Made by a program: the position numbers and the translations under genes. The notes beneath the pieces were generated by a model. It was not told where the DNA came from and made no database searches. It was given only the letters and a program-made list of their open reading frames with translations. Positions 18,714 to 29,261 of a stretch of DNA of 64,000 nucleotides are shown here, one piece after another; positions within the stretch are counted from its first letter, which is position 1, and the number at the start of each line of letters is the position of its first letter. The stretch covers positions 248,001-312,000 of the forward strand of contig NZ_LPVY01000013.1 of the NCBI RefSeq assembly GCF_001613805.1, given 5' to 3'. The DNA comes from Thalassospira lucentensis. Its GTDB lineage: Bacteria; Pseudomonadota; Alphaproteobacteria; Rhodospirillales; Thalassospiraceae.

Positions 18714-19484
18714 TCAGGTAATGTTAAAGCGCGCCAGTGCCTCGGCCAGATCCTCGCCAAAGGCCGGGCCTTTGCGGATGATGGCGGTCCGGCAGGGCAG
18801 GTCCTGAAGGGACGGGTGGTTCGGCGCATCCGATGTCAGAACCGCAGTCGGGATGTTGCGGGTTTTCGGCATGGCCTGCAACGCATTGGCAACATCGACA
18901 CCGCCAAGTTCATCGATGGTTTTGGCAACAATGATGAAATCCGGGCGGGTGCGCACGGCAAGTTCAATCGCCTCGAACGAGCTTTGCGTGACCGAACTGC
19001 GATAGCCGCAGGCCGCCAGTTCGCGTTCGACAATGGCCGACATGGAACGCTGCGGAATAACCAGAAGGGCTTCGACATTGGTTTTTTTTAGCCAGTTCGG
19101 GTCAATGTCAGGCGCACGTTTTGACGGCAGTTCACGCACGAATTCGGCTGAATCGGCACCGCCACCGGACATGTCACCATCCAGCAGCCCTTCGATCTTG
19201 TCGACAAAGGCCTGAATATCGGCAATCGCCTCTTCGGTCAGTTCGCGGCATGTCGTGGCGTAATCCGCAAGACGGTGGCTTGTCAGATTGACCAGCGGCG
19301 CATTGACCGACTTGCCCTTGTAACGAAGATTGAAAATCTCGCGCTGGATCGCGGTCAAGATCGCCGGATCGGCCTTGCTGCGCGCATTCTGAAGATGCAC
19401 GCCAATGCTGTTGACGATGTCGTTCGCTTCATCACGGAAATCGGCGAGCATCTGATCGTCGAGATCGATAACATTCTTGCTCAT
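18714..19484 (-). CDS. Protein with helical N-domain and degenerate response-regulator receiver
   Basis: The start MSKNVIDLD (19484) follows AGGA, giving 256 residues. The first 120 residues are helical and look like a histidine-phosphotransfer-type bundle, but I see no obvious phosphorylatable histidine motif. Residues about 145-250 follow the receiver pattern (VEALLVIPQRS, RPDFIIVAKTIDELGG, TAVLTSDAP). The phosphoacceptor aspartate is missing: the strand reads IIVAKTI where a normal receiver has D. It is therefore probably a pseudo-receiver acting by protein contact. No kinase gene is nearby. Confidence 0.75.
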   Translation of the reverse strand: MSKNVIDLDDQMLADFRDEANDIVNSIGVHLQNARSKADPAILTAIQREIFNLRYKGKSVNAPLVNLTSHRLADYATTCRELTEEAIADIQAFVDKIEGLLDGDMSGGGADSAEFVRELPSKRAPDIDPNWLKKTNVEALLVIPQRSMSAIVERELAACGYRSSVTQSSFEAIELAVRTRPDFIIVAKTIDELGGVDVANALQAMPKTRNIPTAVLTSDAPNHPSLQDLPCRTAIIRKGPAFGEDLAEALARFNIT

Positions 19485-19670
19485 TATTATATCCTGCCTT
19501 GCCGGTTGCCCGGTCATTCGCCATACGCCAGGAAGTGCAAAATCGCTACACCCATAACTCCCATATCCGGATTCTTAGCCCGACAAACAAGGCAAGGCAA
19601 TATATTGAATAAGCCTGTGGTTTATTAGGTGCTTGAAAACTATCTTCTTTTAACCGTTACAAAAAATGCA

Positions 19671-19700
19671 AAACCGGCCGGATTTTGGTCCGACCGGTCC
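19671..19700 (-). terminator. Terminator of bcp
   Basis: ACCGGCCGGA-TTTTGG-TCCGACCGGT with one mismatch. On the minus strand it is followed by TTTTGCATTTTTT. Confidence 0.75.
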
Positions 19701-19724
19701 TGTTCGTAAGGGCAGGGCTGGAAA

Positions 19725-20189
19725 TTACAACGCCTTGACGGCGGCAAGAACCTCGGCGACGTGGTTCTTGACCTTTACCTTGCGCCACACATTGCGGATC
19801 ACGCCATCACCATCAATGACAAAGGTGCTGCGCTCGATTCCCATGAATTTTTTGCCATACATGCTTTTTTCGGTCCAGGTGCCGTAATCCTCGCAGGTCG
19901 TGCTGTTTTCATCCGATGCGAGGATAAAGTTCAGATCATGCTTGGCCTTGAACTTGTCATGGCGATCCGCACTGTCCTTTGAAATGCCGATGATCTGTGC
20001 ATTGACCGCACTGAAATCGGGTTCTGCATCACGAAACTCGCAGGATTCCGTGGTGCAGCCCGGCGTCATGTCCTTGGGATAAAAATAGATCACCACCGGT
20101 TTGCCTTTAAGGTCCGATAATTTTACCGAACCACCACCATCGGTCGGCAGGTCGAAATCGGGGGCCTTGTCACCAACATCAAGCGTCAT
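19725..20189 (-). CDS. bcp: Thioredoxin-dependent peroxiredoxin Bcp
   Basis: MTLDVGDKAPDF at 20189 follows AAGGA; length 154 residues is typical. Peroxidatic and resolving cysteines lie in TPGCTTESCEFRD, the arrangement of atypical two-cysteine Bcp/PrxQ enzymes that reduce hydroperoxides in the cytoplasm. The gene lies downstream of glnE on the same strand with about 130 bases between, so cotranscription is possible. Confidence 0.93.
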   Translation of the reverse strand: MTLDVGDKAPDFDLPTDGGGSVKLSDLKGKPVVIYFYPKDMTPGCTTESCEFRDAEPDFSAVNAQIIGISKDSADRHDKFKAKHDLNFILASDENSTTCEDYGTWTEKSMYGKKFMGIERSTFVIDGDGVIRNVWRKVKVKNHVAEVLAAVKAL

Positions 20190-20319
20190 TTCTTTATCCT
20201 TGTTCAAAGTGTCGCGTCCCTGACCGGCTTCGGAAAGCCATGTCAGGAAGTTTCGCCAAAATCTGCGTACCAAATTACAAAGCCTTATAAGCATTGCCAA
20301 TTCATCCGGATCACTCTGG

Positions 20320-23289
20320 TCATTCCGAACGCGGCGGAAGTTTTTCTGCCGGTTCGGTGATCAGCCGGTCATAGACGGCCTTGATCCGTGTTGCCGTTTC
20401 ATCAAGTTTGATCTGAAGCGCCTCAAAATCATCGCACTGCCCGGCGCGCGCCAGCATGCGCCGCAAATCGGTGCTGGCATTTTTCGGCTCAAACGGCCCC
20501 TCGGTCGTCAGGCGCAGGATCGCCTGCAGTGCCAGCCAGAACGACCCGGCATTGGCAAGGAATGTGGCTTCCTCGGCATCCAGAATGCCCGCAGCACCAA
20601 GGTTTTTGAACACCTCGCGCGTGGTCGGCGACAGGATTTCGGGATGGGTGTGCGCATGTGCCAGTTGCAGATATTGCGCAATGAATTCCAGATCAACCAG
20701 CCCGCCGCGCCGCATCTTGATCGCCCAGGGATGACTATCGCCTTTGCCCGCATCCATGCGGTTGCGCATGTCATAAACATCGCGCAGCAGATCATCGGGA
20801 TTGCGCTTTTTTTGCAGGACCGCATTGGTGGTTTCCATAACCCTGTCACACAGGGCTTGCGGGCCATAAACCGCACGAAGGCGCGTTAGCGCCATATGCT
20901 CCCACGTCCAGGCTTCGTTAAGCTGATAGGCCTCGAAACTTTTGAAATGGGTGGCAAGCGGACCTTTGTTGCCGCTGGGGCGCAGGCGAAGGTCGGTTTC
21001 AAACAGCACACCTTCTGCTGTCGGTGCCGAAAGGGCGTTGATGTAACGCTGGCTTAACCGGATGTAATAATGGCCGGGACTAAGCGGCTTTTCGCCATTT
21101 GATTCCTCGGCATCCTCTGGCACCTCATAGACAAAGATCATATCAAGATCGGAACCGGGCGAAAGTTCCTGCCCGCCATGCTTGCCAAGCGCAAAGACGG
21201 CAAGCCCGCCGTCATCAAATTTGCCATGCTTTTGCGCAAAATCATCGGCAATCCGCGGGAAAAGTGCCCGAATGGCCACATCGGCCACATCGGCAAGCGC
21301 CCGGCCTGCCTGATGCGGGGTATGGCGGTTCTGGATGGTCTGGACATCGATGCGGAATTTCTGATCATTCGCCCAGCGCCGTGCGGTATCAAGCCAGTCT
21401 TCGACCATATCCTCGCGCGCAAGCCGGGTGTTAAGTTCATCGAGCATCGTGTCGGCATCGGGCAGTTCGTCGTGGAAACCCGACATCAGAACATAATCAA
21501 GCACCCCGGCATTGCGCCCAAGATATTTGGCCATGCGCGGGGCTGTGCCCGCGATCTGTGCCAGAAGCTCCAGCAATTCCGGATTTGCCGTCACCAGTGA
21601 GAAAAGCTGAACCCCCGCAGGCAGACCTTTCAGGAATTCGTCAAACGCCCGAAATGCCATGTCCGGATTGGTGGTTTGCGACAATGCCTTCAAAAGGGTC
21701 GGCATCAGTTCGGTCAGGATTTCACGCGCACGCCGCGACCGGGTGGCGCGATACCGCCCGTGATGCCAACCCCGCACCGTGACCGAAACATTGGTCGGGT
21801 TCTCGAACCCCATATGGCGCAAATTTTCAAGTGTTTCAGGATCATCCTCCGTGCCGGTAAAGACAAGGTTTCCATCTGCTGCCGCAAGCGGAATATCGTC
21901 TTCGAACAATTCGGCATAATTGCTTTCGACCTTGCGCAGGTGATGCAAAAGATCGGCCTTGAAACCATCAAGCGTGTCATAGCCAAGGAAGGTCGAAAGC
22001 GCATGCAACCCTTCCTCGGTTTCAGGCAGGGTCTGGGTCTGATGGTCGTTTGTCATCTGCAAACGATGTTCGACCGTGCGCAGAAACTCATAGGCCGCCA
22101 GCATTTCATCGCGCACCTGTTCGGACACCTGCCCGAATTTGGTCAGTTCGCGCAACGCATCACAGGTCGCCTTGCAACGCAGCGCAACGGCCCGCCCGCC
22201 CCAGATCAGTTGCTGGGTCTGGGCGAAAAATTCAATCTCGCGAATGCCGCCGCGGCCAAGCTTGATGTTATGACCGGGAATAACGACCTTGCTGCCGCCT
22301 TTATGGGCGTTGATCTGGCGCTTGATTGAATGAATATCCTGGATCGCAAGGAAATCGAGATGCTTGCGCCAGACATATGGGCGCAATATTTCAAGGAATA
22401 TATCCCCTGATTTTTTATCGCCTGCAACGATCCGTGATTTGATCATTGCCGCGCGTTCCCAGTTCTGCCCGACCGTCTCGTAATAGGTTTCCGCCGCCAG
22501 CATCGACAGGATCGGCGGGGTGGATGCCGGATCGGGGCGCAGGCGCAGATCGGTTCGGAAAACATACCCGTCGCCGGTGCGTTCTTCCATGATGCGGGTG
22601 ACATCGCGCACCATGCGCACAAGGTCCTGTTGCAGGCGATCATGGTCGATATAGGTGACGACCTCATGGTCATAGAGGAAAATCAGGTCGATATCGGATG
22701 AATAGTTAAGCTCCTTGGCGCCAAGCTTGCCCATGCCAATCGCAAAAATCCCGCAATCGCGCAGCGGATCGTCGGGATGGGGCAGGTCGAATTTGCGCTG
22801 CTTTGCCGTCGCCGAAAGGCAATGGGCCAATGCAAATTCAAGGGTCACTTCGGCCGTGGTGCTAATCGCGCTCGTGATTTTATCAAGCGACCACGCCTTG
22901 CAGATATCGGCCATCGCAATCACAAGGGCCGCCCGGCGTTTTGCCTTGCGTACCATCATCATGGTTGTCGCCTGATCGGTCTGTGCTGCATCGGAACTTT
23001 TGCGCACCGGATCAAGGGCCGCGTCAAAGGCAACGTCAAGCCCCTGATCAAACACCAGACAGATGATATCGGGATCGCGCAGACACAGATTGCCAAGATA
23101 GGGGCTGTTGCCAAACATCGCGGCCAAAACGTCGCGTTTTGGTTTGTTGGCCGCAATATCGCCAATCTGTTGTGCGAGATGCTCGAAAGCGGGGCGATCG
23201 GCAAGCGCAGACCATCTTTCGAAACCGTTATTGCAACGATCGGTATCGAAGGGTTTCGGCAAATCTGGCGTAATCCAGGAAAGAGACAC
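20320..23289 (-). CDS. glnE: Bifunctional glutamine synthetase adenylyltransferase/deadenylase
   Basis: GlnE adds and removes AMP on glutamine synthetase in response to PII. I choose the GTG at 23289 (SLSWITPDLPKPFD) because AAGGA precedes it by nine bases; the frame extends to 23403 without family-like sequence. The 989-residue product carries two nucleotidyltransferase domains, GMGKLGAKELNYSSDIDLIF and ALGKHGGQELSPGSDLDMIF in part, each with the G-S/G-x-D-x-D metal motif (SDIDL, SDLDM). The N-terminal one is the deadenylase and the C-terminal one the adenylylase, each followed by its helical domain. It is divergent from the YhdP-like gene. Confidence 0.94.
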   Translation of the reverse strand: MSLSWITPDLPKPFDTDRCNNGFERWSALADRPAFEHLAQQIGDIAANKPKRDVLAAMFGNSPYLGNLCLRDPDIICLVFDQGLDVAFDAALDPVRKSSDAAQTDQATTMMMVRKAKRRAALVIAMADICKAWSLDKITSAISTTAEVTLEFALAHCLSATAKQRKFDLPHPDDPLRDCGIFAIGMGKLGAKELNYSSDIDLIFLYDHEVVTYIDHDRLQQDLVRMVRDVTRIMEERTGDGYVFRTDLRLRPDPASTPPILSMLAAETYYETVGQNWERAAMIKSRIVAGDKKSGDIFLEILRPYVWRKHLDFLAIQDIHSIKRQINAHKGGSKVVIPGHNIKLGRGGIREIEFFAQTQQLIWGGRAVALRCKATCDALRELTKFGQVSEQVRDEMLAAYEFLRTVEHRLQMTNDHQTQTLPETEEGLHALSTFLGYDTLDGFKADLLHHLRKVESNYAELFEDDIPLAAADGNLVFTGTEDDPETLENLRHMGFENPTNVSVTVRGWHHGRYRATRSRRAREILTELMPTLLKALSQTTNPDMAFRAFDEFLKGLPAGVQLFSLVTANPELLELLAQIAGTAPRMAKYLGRNAGVLDYVLMSGFHDELPDADTMLDELNTRLAREDMVEDWLDTARRWANDQKFRIDVQTIQNRHTPHQAGRALADVADVAIRALFPRIADDFAQKHGKFDDGGLAVFALGKHGGQELSPGSDLDMIFVYEVPEDAEESNGEKPLSPGHYYIRLSQRYINALSAPTAEGVLFETDLRLRPSGNKGPLATHFKSFEAYQLNEAWTWEHMALTRLRAVYGPQALCDRVMETTNAVLQKKRNPDDLLRDVYDMRNRMDAGKGDSHPWAIKMRRGGLVDLEFIAQYLQLAHAHTHPEILSPTTREVFKNLGAAGILDAEEATFLANAGSFWLALQAILRLTTEGPFEPKNASTDLRRMLARAGQCDDFEALQIKLDETATRIKAVYDRLITEPAEKLPPRSE

Positions 23290-23577
23290 TTTTTGCTTTC
23301 CTTGTGTTGCTCTTGTTATTGCTCTTGGACGTAAAACCGGGCTATCCCTTGGCTTCGTGACGCAACGCAGGATATCTCCGGCATCCGGCCACGCACGCGA
23401 CATGACACGGAAAGGTTTCCTTATGCCCCCGACGATACCAAAAAGGGGACAGGGAAACAGTATCAGTTTACATTTATTGGGTTTTTCGCAGGCCGGGAAA
23501 CATCATTGGCTTGACGGCGTTGTTACATTGATTGGAAATGTCATTCATGGCATCGCAAATTCGGGATCTTTAGGCAG

Positions 23578-26500
23578 GTGCGTCGCATCAAAATCTTTAC
23601 TGGCTGGTGTGGGCTGTTTCTTGCGGCCGTGATCCTGTTTGTCGGCGTTTTCGCCGGTGTTCTGGTCTGGCGCATCGCGCAGGGCCCGGTTTCCCTGCAT
23701 CGTCTCGTGCCTTATGTCGTTGCCGAACTGAATGAAAGCAGCGGTGACACAAAATTCGAAGTCGGCGACATGGTCCTGTTCTGGCGCGGATGGGAAGAAC
23801 GGTTTGATATCCGTCTTCAGGATGTGTCGGTGCGCGACGGGGCAGGAAGTGAAATGCTCCATGTGCCAGAGGCCGACGTGGTGTTTTCCAGCAAGGCGCT
23901 TTTTGACGGGGTTCTGGCCCTGCGGGAACTGAACCTGATCGCACCGAAATTGCGGCTGGTCCGGCACGCCAACGGCCAGATCGATATCGGCTATAACCCC
24001 GAAGGGCAGGCCGAAGCCGAAACCCCGCCGCAATCCCTGCCAGTCCCCGATTTCAAAACAGATCCCAAAAAAGAACCTGAACCCGAAACAGCGCCAGAAC
24101 CGGCACAAAACAATCCGGGTGCCCCGGCATCCGGTGATGCCAGCGGCAACAATGCCGAACAGCCGGGCGTGAATATGCCCCTGCCGTCGCCCTCGGAAGG
24201 CACCGGGACCGAACCTGATCAATCGCTTAGCGATGCGCAACGCGGTATTCGCGATGGCAGTGCGGCGATGCGCGAAATTGTCGCGATCCTGTCGGGCGAG
24301 ATGGCCGATTTTCCCGCCGCCGCCTATTTCGAAAGCTTCGGCGTATCTGGCGCGGATCTTCAAGTATGGGACGAGGCCCTTGATCTCGTCTGGGCGGCAC
24401 CATCTGCCGATATCCGTCTGTCACGCAAACCGATGGGCATTCACGCCGAAGCAACGATGAAGGTCAATGCCGGACTGGTATCAACCGATGTCAATGTCAC
24501 GGCCGAATATGACAGCCGGGTCGAGGAAATCGACATGGTGGCCGATATTGGCGAAGTCATCCCGTCAAACCTGACCAGCATATCGGATACGTTTATTGAT
24601 CTGGCCGGGGTTGATGTCCCGGTATCCGGCAGGCTTACGGCAAAGCTTGGCGCGGATGGCAGTGTCATCGAGCTTGGCACCGATCTTGACTTTGGTGTGG
24701 GCCGGGTCGATCTTCCCGCCCCAATGGTCGCGGCCTATCACGTCACAGGTGGCAAGGTGGGCTTAAGCTTCGTGCCCGGTCGGCTAAGCTTTGACGATGT
24801 CCGGATCGAAGCCGGTGAAACCGCCGCCGTGCTCAAAGGGCAGGCAATAAATCCGCTTGGCCAGTGGGCCATCGATATTACCGCAACGGCAACCGACGTC
24901 CGGACCAACGACCTGCCGCAATTGTGGCCCGAAACCGTTGGCGACAATGCGCGGACATGGGTGGTTGAAAACCTGACCGAGGGCATCGTTCATCAGGCCG
25001 AACTGCGCACCAGACTGCATCAGGACGAAACCGGAAATATCATCGTCGATCATCTGGACGGCGAAATGAACATGACCGGCGTTACCGTGCATTACCTTGG
25101 CGATATGCCATCGGTTCTGGGCGCAGGCGGCCGGGCGGAGTTTGATCAGTCAAGCTTCAGCATCTTTGTTAATGAGGGCGAAGCCGACGGGATCGTCGTT
25201 GACGAGGCAACGCTTGTTTTCTCGCAGCTCGATACCGACAGCGAAATGGCCGATTTCGAAATCGTCGCCCATGGTGGTGCGCGCAATGCGCTTGAAATGA
25301 TCGATGAAGAACCGCTTGGTTTTGCCACACAGCTCGGTATCGATCCGGCACAGATCGAAGGGGAGCAGGCAACCCGTGTGAAGCTGCATTTCCCGTTGTT
25401 AAAGGATCTGTCGTTTGACGATGTCGAGGTCGCAGCCGCTTCACGCATCGAAAATGCCGCAATTACCGATGCGTTCCGCGACCTTGATATTTCCGATGGC
25501 ACCTTTGAATTGCAGGTCAATACCAAGGGTCTCGAACTGTCGGGCGAGGCCGCGATTGGCAAGGGACGAACCAACATCAAATGGGTCGAAAGCTTTGCCG
25601 ACGATACCCCCGTCATCAGCCACTATGACCTTGAAGGCGATCTTGATCTCGCCGCGCTGGAGCAGGTCGGTTTTGCCGCCGATCCCTATCTGAGCGGTGT
25701 CGCGACCGGCAAGGTCACCATCGAACATCTGCGCAGCAACGAGGTCGCCATCAAGGCGCAGACCAGCCTGTCTGCGGCTGATATTGCGCTTGATATGGTC
25801 GATTATCATAAAACGCCGGGGCAGGATGCCAGCCTTGCGTTTGATCTGACCGTCAAGGCCAATGGCGCGGGCGAAGTCCGGTCTTTTGATCTGATGGCAC
25901 CCGAACTGGTCGCCAAGGCCAAGGGGCGCTGGCGCGGTGACAGCCCGATTGCGGATAAATTCACGGTTAATCTGACCGATACGCGCTTCCGCGAAAACCT
26001 TGCGATTACAGGCGCCATTACGGTTGATCAGGGCGGCAAACTTCTGGTCGACCTGAAGGGCAAGCAGTTTGATCTGCGTCCGTTTGTCGAAGATAAGCCA
26101 ACGGACGGTTCGGAAAAAACGGCAAACCCGGCAGGGGATTTCGAGGCGATGGATATCCGCCTCGAAGCAGCCGACTTCCTGATCAAGGGCGAACGTCCGG
26201 TTCTGCGCGATGGATCGATCCTTTTGCATCAGACGGGCGAAAACCGTGAAATTGAAATCAACGCCCGGCAGGCCGATGCCCAGCCATGGCTTGTCGGTGA
26301 TGACGATGCCCCGCGCGAACCCGGCCCCGCCGAAAGCCCCAATAGCGGTGGCATCGGCCAAAATGCATCCCGGACCGGCGGGCGGACCGATATCTTCCTG
26401 TCCATCGATCAGCTGATCATGGCCAATGGTGAATTGATCGATGAAATTGACGGTTCCATTCACGTTGTTGGTGACGAATGGGATGGTCTGGTCCTGAACG

Positions 26501-27153
26501 GAACGATGGGGGATCGGGCGAATGTCTTTGCCCAGGTCGAACGCAAGGACCCGAAAACGCGTAACGTTCGCCTGACCAGCGACGATGCGGGCAAGTTCCT
26601 GCGTGCAGTCGATCTTTATGAAAACCTGCTGGGCGGGGCACTGACCATCGAGGGCACGGTCGATGACAGCACATGGTCGCAACCCTTCACCGGCAAGGTC
26701 AATATTACCGCCTTCCGTGCGGTGAACGCACCGCTTGCCGCCCGCGTGCTTGGTGCTGCGTCGCTTACCGGGCTTGCCGATGTGCTGGGCGGGAATGGGA
26801 TTGCGTTTTCCGAACTGAACGGCGATTTCACCTATGCCAATGATGTGCTCTCGCTTAGCAAATTCGCCGCCAACGGATCGGCGGTTGGCGTCACCAGCAA
26901 TGGGTCGATTGATCTGGCCAAATCCGAAATCCGGCTGGCGGGATCAATCGTGCCGATCTATTCGCTGAACTCTGCCCTTGGCGCGATCCCGCTTCTGGGC
27001 GATTTGCTGGTGGGCGAGGAAGGCGGGGGTATTTTCGCCCCGACCTATACCATCGAAGGTGCGCTTGATGACCCCGAAGTCACGGTCAATCCGCTATCGA
27101 CCTTTGTGCCCGGCGTGTTCCGCAATCTGATCACCGGGGCTGAACCCGGTTAA
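23578..27153 (+). CDS. YhdP/AsmA-like envelope protein (DUF3971 + AsmA_2)
   Basis: A GTG start at 23578 gives 1191 residues with one N-terminal membrane anchor (FLAAVILFVGVFAGVLVW) and a large periplasmic beta-rich body. A proline/glutamate-rich disordered segment at about 140-215 interrupts the first domain. DUF3971-type sequence continues, and the C-terminus (FTGKVNITAFRAVNAPLAARVL, LNGDFTYANDVLSL, GSIVPIYSLNSALGAIPLLG) is the AsmA-like end seen in YhdP. Such repeating beta-groove proteins are thought to carry phospholipids between inner and outer membranes; the role here is inferred from family. Confidence 0.85.
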   Translation: MRRIKIFTGWCGLFLAAVILFVGVFAGVLVWRIAQGPVSLHRLVPYVVAELNESSGDTKFEVGDMVLFWRGWEERFDIRLQDVSVRDGAGSEMLHVPEADVVFSSKALFDGVLALRELNLIAPKLRLVRHANGQIDIGYNPEGQAEAETPPQSLPVPDFKTDPKKEPEPETAPEPAQNNPGAPASGDASGNNAEQPGVNMPLPSPSEGTGTEPDQSLSDAQRGIRDGSAAMREIVAILSGEMADFPAAAYFESFGVSGADLQVWDEALDLVWAAPSADIRLSRKPMGIHAEATMKVNAGLVSTDVNVTAEYDSRVEEIDMVADIGEVIPSNLTSISDTFIDLAGVDVPVSGRLTAKLGADGSVIELGTDLDFGVGRVDLPAPMVAAYHVTGGKVGLSFVPGRLSFDDVRIEAGETAAVLKGQAINPLGQWAIDITATATDVRTNDLPQLWPETVGDNARTWVVENLTEGIVHQAELRTRLHQDETGNIIVDHLDGEMNMTGVTVHYLGDMPSVLGAGGRAEFDQSSFSIFVNEGEADGIVVDEATLVFSQLDTDSEMADFEIVAHGGARNALEMIDEEPLGFATQLGIDPAQIEGEQATRVKLHFPLLKDLSFDDVEVAAASRIENAAITDAFRDLDISDGTFELQVNTKGLELSGEAAIGKGRTNIKWVESFADDTPVISHYDLEGDLDLAALEQVGFAADPYLSGVATGKVTIEHLRSNEVAIKAQTSLSAADIALDMVDYHKTPGQDASLAFDLTVKANGAGEVRSFDLMAPELVAKAKGRWRGDSPIADKFTVNLTDTRFRENLAITGAITVDQGGKLLVDLKGKQFDLRPFVEDKPTDGSEKTANPAGDFEAMDIRLEAADFLIKGERPVLRDGSILLHQTGENREIEINARQADAQPWLVGDDDAPREPGPAESPNSGGIGQNASRTGGRTDIFLSIDQLIMANGELIDEIDGSIHVVGDEWDGLVLNGTMGDRANVFAQVERKDPKTRNVRLTSDDAGKFLRAVDLYENLLGGALTIEGTVDDSTWSQPFTGKVNITAFRAVNAPLAARVLGAASLTGLADVLGGNGIAFSELNGDFTYANDVLSLSKFAANGSAVGVTSNGSIDLAKSEIRLAGSIVPIYSLNSALGAIPLLGDLLVGEEGGGIFAPTYTIEGALDDPEVTVNPLSTFVPGVFRNLITGAEPG

Positions 27154-27180
27154 GGTTGGCAAGCAACTGGTCCCATCAAA

Positions 27181-27209
27181 AAAGGCCCCGGAAATGTCCG
27201 GGGCCTTTT
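27181..27209. terminator. Bidirectional terminator between the YhdP-like gene and tyrS
   Basis: AAAGGCCCCGGA-AATG-TCCGGGGCCTTTT, flanked by A-run and T-run, between convergent genes. Confidence 0.88.
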
Positions 27210-27240
27210 GTATTCTAGCACGTGTTTGAACGTGACCTGC

Positions 27241-28494
27241 TTAGACCGGCTTGATCAGAACGTGGCGCTTCTTGCCCGCCGAAAGCTTGATGACGCCATC
27301 GGCATTGATGGCATCACCGCCAATGGTGATGTTTTCATCATCGACTTTCTCGTCATTGATCTTGGCCCCGCCACCCTTGATCAGGCGACGCGCTTCACCG
27401 CCCGATTTGACAAGGTCGGCCCGACGGAACAGATCAAATGCCGGAATACCGGCCTCGATTTCCGATTTCGGAACTTCGACAGTCGGCAGATCGTCGGCCA
27501 GAACGCCTTCCTCAAACGTCTTGCGCGCGGTTTCCGCTGCCGCAAGGGCGGCTTCTTCACCGCGGCACAGCTTGACGGCTTCGAATGCCAGAATCTTCTT
27601 GGCTTCGTTGATATCCGAACCTTCAAGCTTTGCGTATTCTTCGATCTGTTCAAGCGACAGCTCGGTAAACAGGCGCATGAACTTGATGACGTCGGCATCT
27701 TCGCTGTTACGCCAGAACTGGTAATAGTCATAGGCCGACAGGCGTTCCTCGTTCAGCCACACCGCACCCGATGCCGTCTTGCCCATCTTCGCACCCGATG
27801 CGGTGGTCATAAGCGGCGTGGTCAGGCCAAACAGCGCACTGTCATCAACGCGACGGCCAAGCTCGACGCCATTGACGATATTGCCCCACTGGTCCGAACC
27901 GCCCATCTGCAGAACACAGCCATATTTGCGCTGCAGTTCGACAAAGTCATAGGCCTGCAGAATCATGTAGTTGAATTCAAGGAAGCTCAGCGACTGTTCA
28001 CGTTCCAGACGCAGCTTGACGGAATCAAAGCTCAGCATCCGGTTGACCGAGAAGTGACGCCCGAAATCACGCAGGAATTCGATGTAATTGATCTTGTCCA
28101 GCCAGTCGGCATTGTTGACCATGACCGCATCGGTCGGGCCATCGCCAAAGGTCAGGAACTGCTGAAAGACCTTTTTGATCCCGGCCATGTTGGCGGCAAT
28201 GATTTCATCGGTCAGAACCGGACGGGCATCATCGCGGCCGGTCGGATCGCCAACGCGGGTCGTACCGCCGCCCATCAGGACAATCGGCTTATGGCCGGTT
28301 TTTTGCAACCAGCGCAGCATCATGATCGAAACAAGCGACCCGACATGCAGGCTGTCTGCAGTGCAATCATAGCCCACATAGCACACCACCTTTTTTTCTG
28401 ACGCATAGGCATCAAGCCCTTCAAGATCAGTACATTGGTGGATGTAACCGCGGTCATTCATGACGCGGAGAAAATCAGACTTCAGTTCAGTCAT
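27241..28494 (-). CDS. tyrS: Tyrosyl-tRNA synthetase
   Basis: I start at MTELKSDFL (28494), giving 417 residues. The class I signatures are present: DSLHVGSL (HIGH equivalent), GGSDQWGNI for tyrosine binding, and [11 protein letters not shown] (KMSKS equivalent). A C-terminal S4 RNA-binding domain ([29 protein letters not shown]) completes the bacterial TyrRS. The frame extends to 28680 but that part is not family-like. Confidence 0.96.
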   Translation of the reverse strand: MTELKSDFLRVMNDRGYIHQCTDLEGLDAYASEKKVVCYVGYDCTADSLHVGSLVSIMMLRWLQKTGHKPIVLMGGGTTRVGDPTGRDDARPVLTDEIIAANMAGIKKVFQQFLTFGDGPTDAVMVNNADWLDKINYIEFLRDFGRHFSVNRMLSFDSVKLRLEREQSLSFLEFNYMILQAYDFVELQRKYGCVLQMGGSDQWGNIVNGVELGRRVDDSALFGLTTPLMTTASGAKMGKTASGAVWLNEERLSAYDYYQFWRNSEDADVIKFMRLFTELSLEQIEEYAKLEGSDINEAKKILAFEAVKLCRGEEAALAAAETARKTFEEGVLADDLPTVEVPKSEIEAGIPAFDLFRRADLVKSGGEARRLIKGGGAKINDEKVDDENITIGGDAINADGVIKLSAGKKRHVLIKPV

Positions 28495-28621
28495 GGTTTT
28501 TGCGCTATGTTGGTTGTGAGTGTAAAAATACGAGCACCCCAAAGGGCGGACGCGATGATCTAGCACATTCTTCCCCGGCAGGGCAACGCGCTCGATCCAT
28601 GAAACCCGTGGCGACGTTGGG

Positions 28622-29008
28622 TTATGTGTTCTGAGGGGATTTATCCTGCGCAAGGACGCTTTCAACAAGGTCCGGTGCAACGCTTATCAGTTTGATCAAA
28701 CTGCGTGCTGTTGTGTCGGGTTCTGTTCGATGCTGTTCCCAGTCACGCAGCGTTCCGACCGGAATGTGAAAACGTTTTGCAAACGCTTCCTGCGTCAGTT
28801 TTAGCTTCAGCCTTACTTCTCTGGCGTCCGAGACGGGGCGAAATTCCTGTAACTCGTCATATGTCAGCACAGGATTGTCGGGATCATCACTTGCTGCCTG
28901 CGCGATGGCGTTATCGTCCATGGCATCAAGGCGCGCTCTGTCATCACGCGACAGTTTCGGCGGGTTTTCAAAATTGAGAACGGTTTTTGAAGTAATATTG
29001 TCGTTCAT
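28622..29008 (-). CDS. XRE-type antitoxin partner of BrnT
   Basis: A 128-residue protein starting [13 protein letters not shown], overlapping the end of the toxin gene by 41 bases. The C-terminal 65 residues form a helix-turn-helix ([18 protein letters not shown], then [17 protein letters not shown]). The N-terminal half, containing [22 protein letters not shown], is the probable toxin-binding arm. Canonical BrnA antitoxins use a ribbon-helix-helix, so this XRE variant is a different class. It is expected to neutralise BrnT and repress the operon. Confidence 0.85.
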   Translation of the reverse strand: MNDNITSKTVLNFENPPKLSRDDRARLDAMDDNAIAQAASDDPDNPVLTYDELQEFRPVSDAREVRLKLKLTQEAFAKRFHIPVGTLRDWEQHRTEPDTTARSLIKLISVAPDLVESVLAQDKSPQNT

Positions 29009-29258
29009 AGCTGGTTGCCTTGCGTGCCGAGATGATCCGGATGACTTCAATGCCTTCGCGTGTCACTCTGTCATGCGTAATGACGACGAATACGCCATTT
29101 TCGATCTGCCCCAGTATTTGCCATCTGTCTTCGCCATTGCGGGACTGCGCGTGTTCCAGACGATTGGGATCAGCAAAAATATGGCAGGCATAATCAAAGC
29201 CTATGCCATGTTTCTGGCGGTTGCGGGCGTCTTTCTCTGTGTCCCATTCAAAGTTCAT
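28968..29258 (-). CDS. brnT: BrnT-family type II toxin (ribonuclease)
   Basis: ATG 29258 starts MNFEWDTEKDARNRQKHGI, the hallmark of BrnT, whose RelE-like fold cleaves RNA. The family signatures N-x-x-KHGI-x-F, the central ITHDRVTREG and the ending [16 protein letters not shown] are all present. At 96 residues it is full-length. It is the first gene of a two-gene operon, upstream of and overlapping its antitoxin gene, as is usual for brnTA. Confidence 0.92.
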   Translation of the reverse strand: MNFEWDTEKDARNRQKHGIGFDYACHIFADPNRLEHAQSRNGEDRWQILGQIENGVFVVITHDRVTREGIEVIRIISARKATSYERQYYFKNRSQF

Positions 29259-29261
29259 TAT

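Noticed and set aside
25441-26682. Minus-strand frame of more than 400 codons
   Set aside because: Antisense shadow of the YhdP-like gene caused by strong codon bias.
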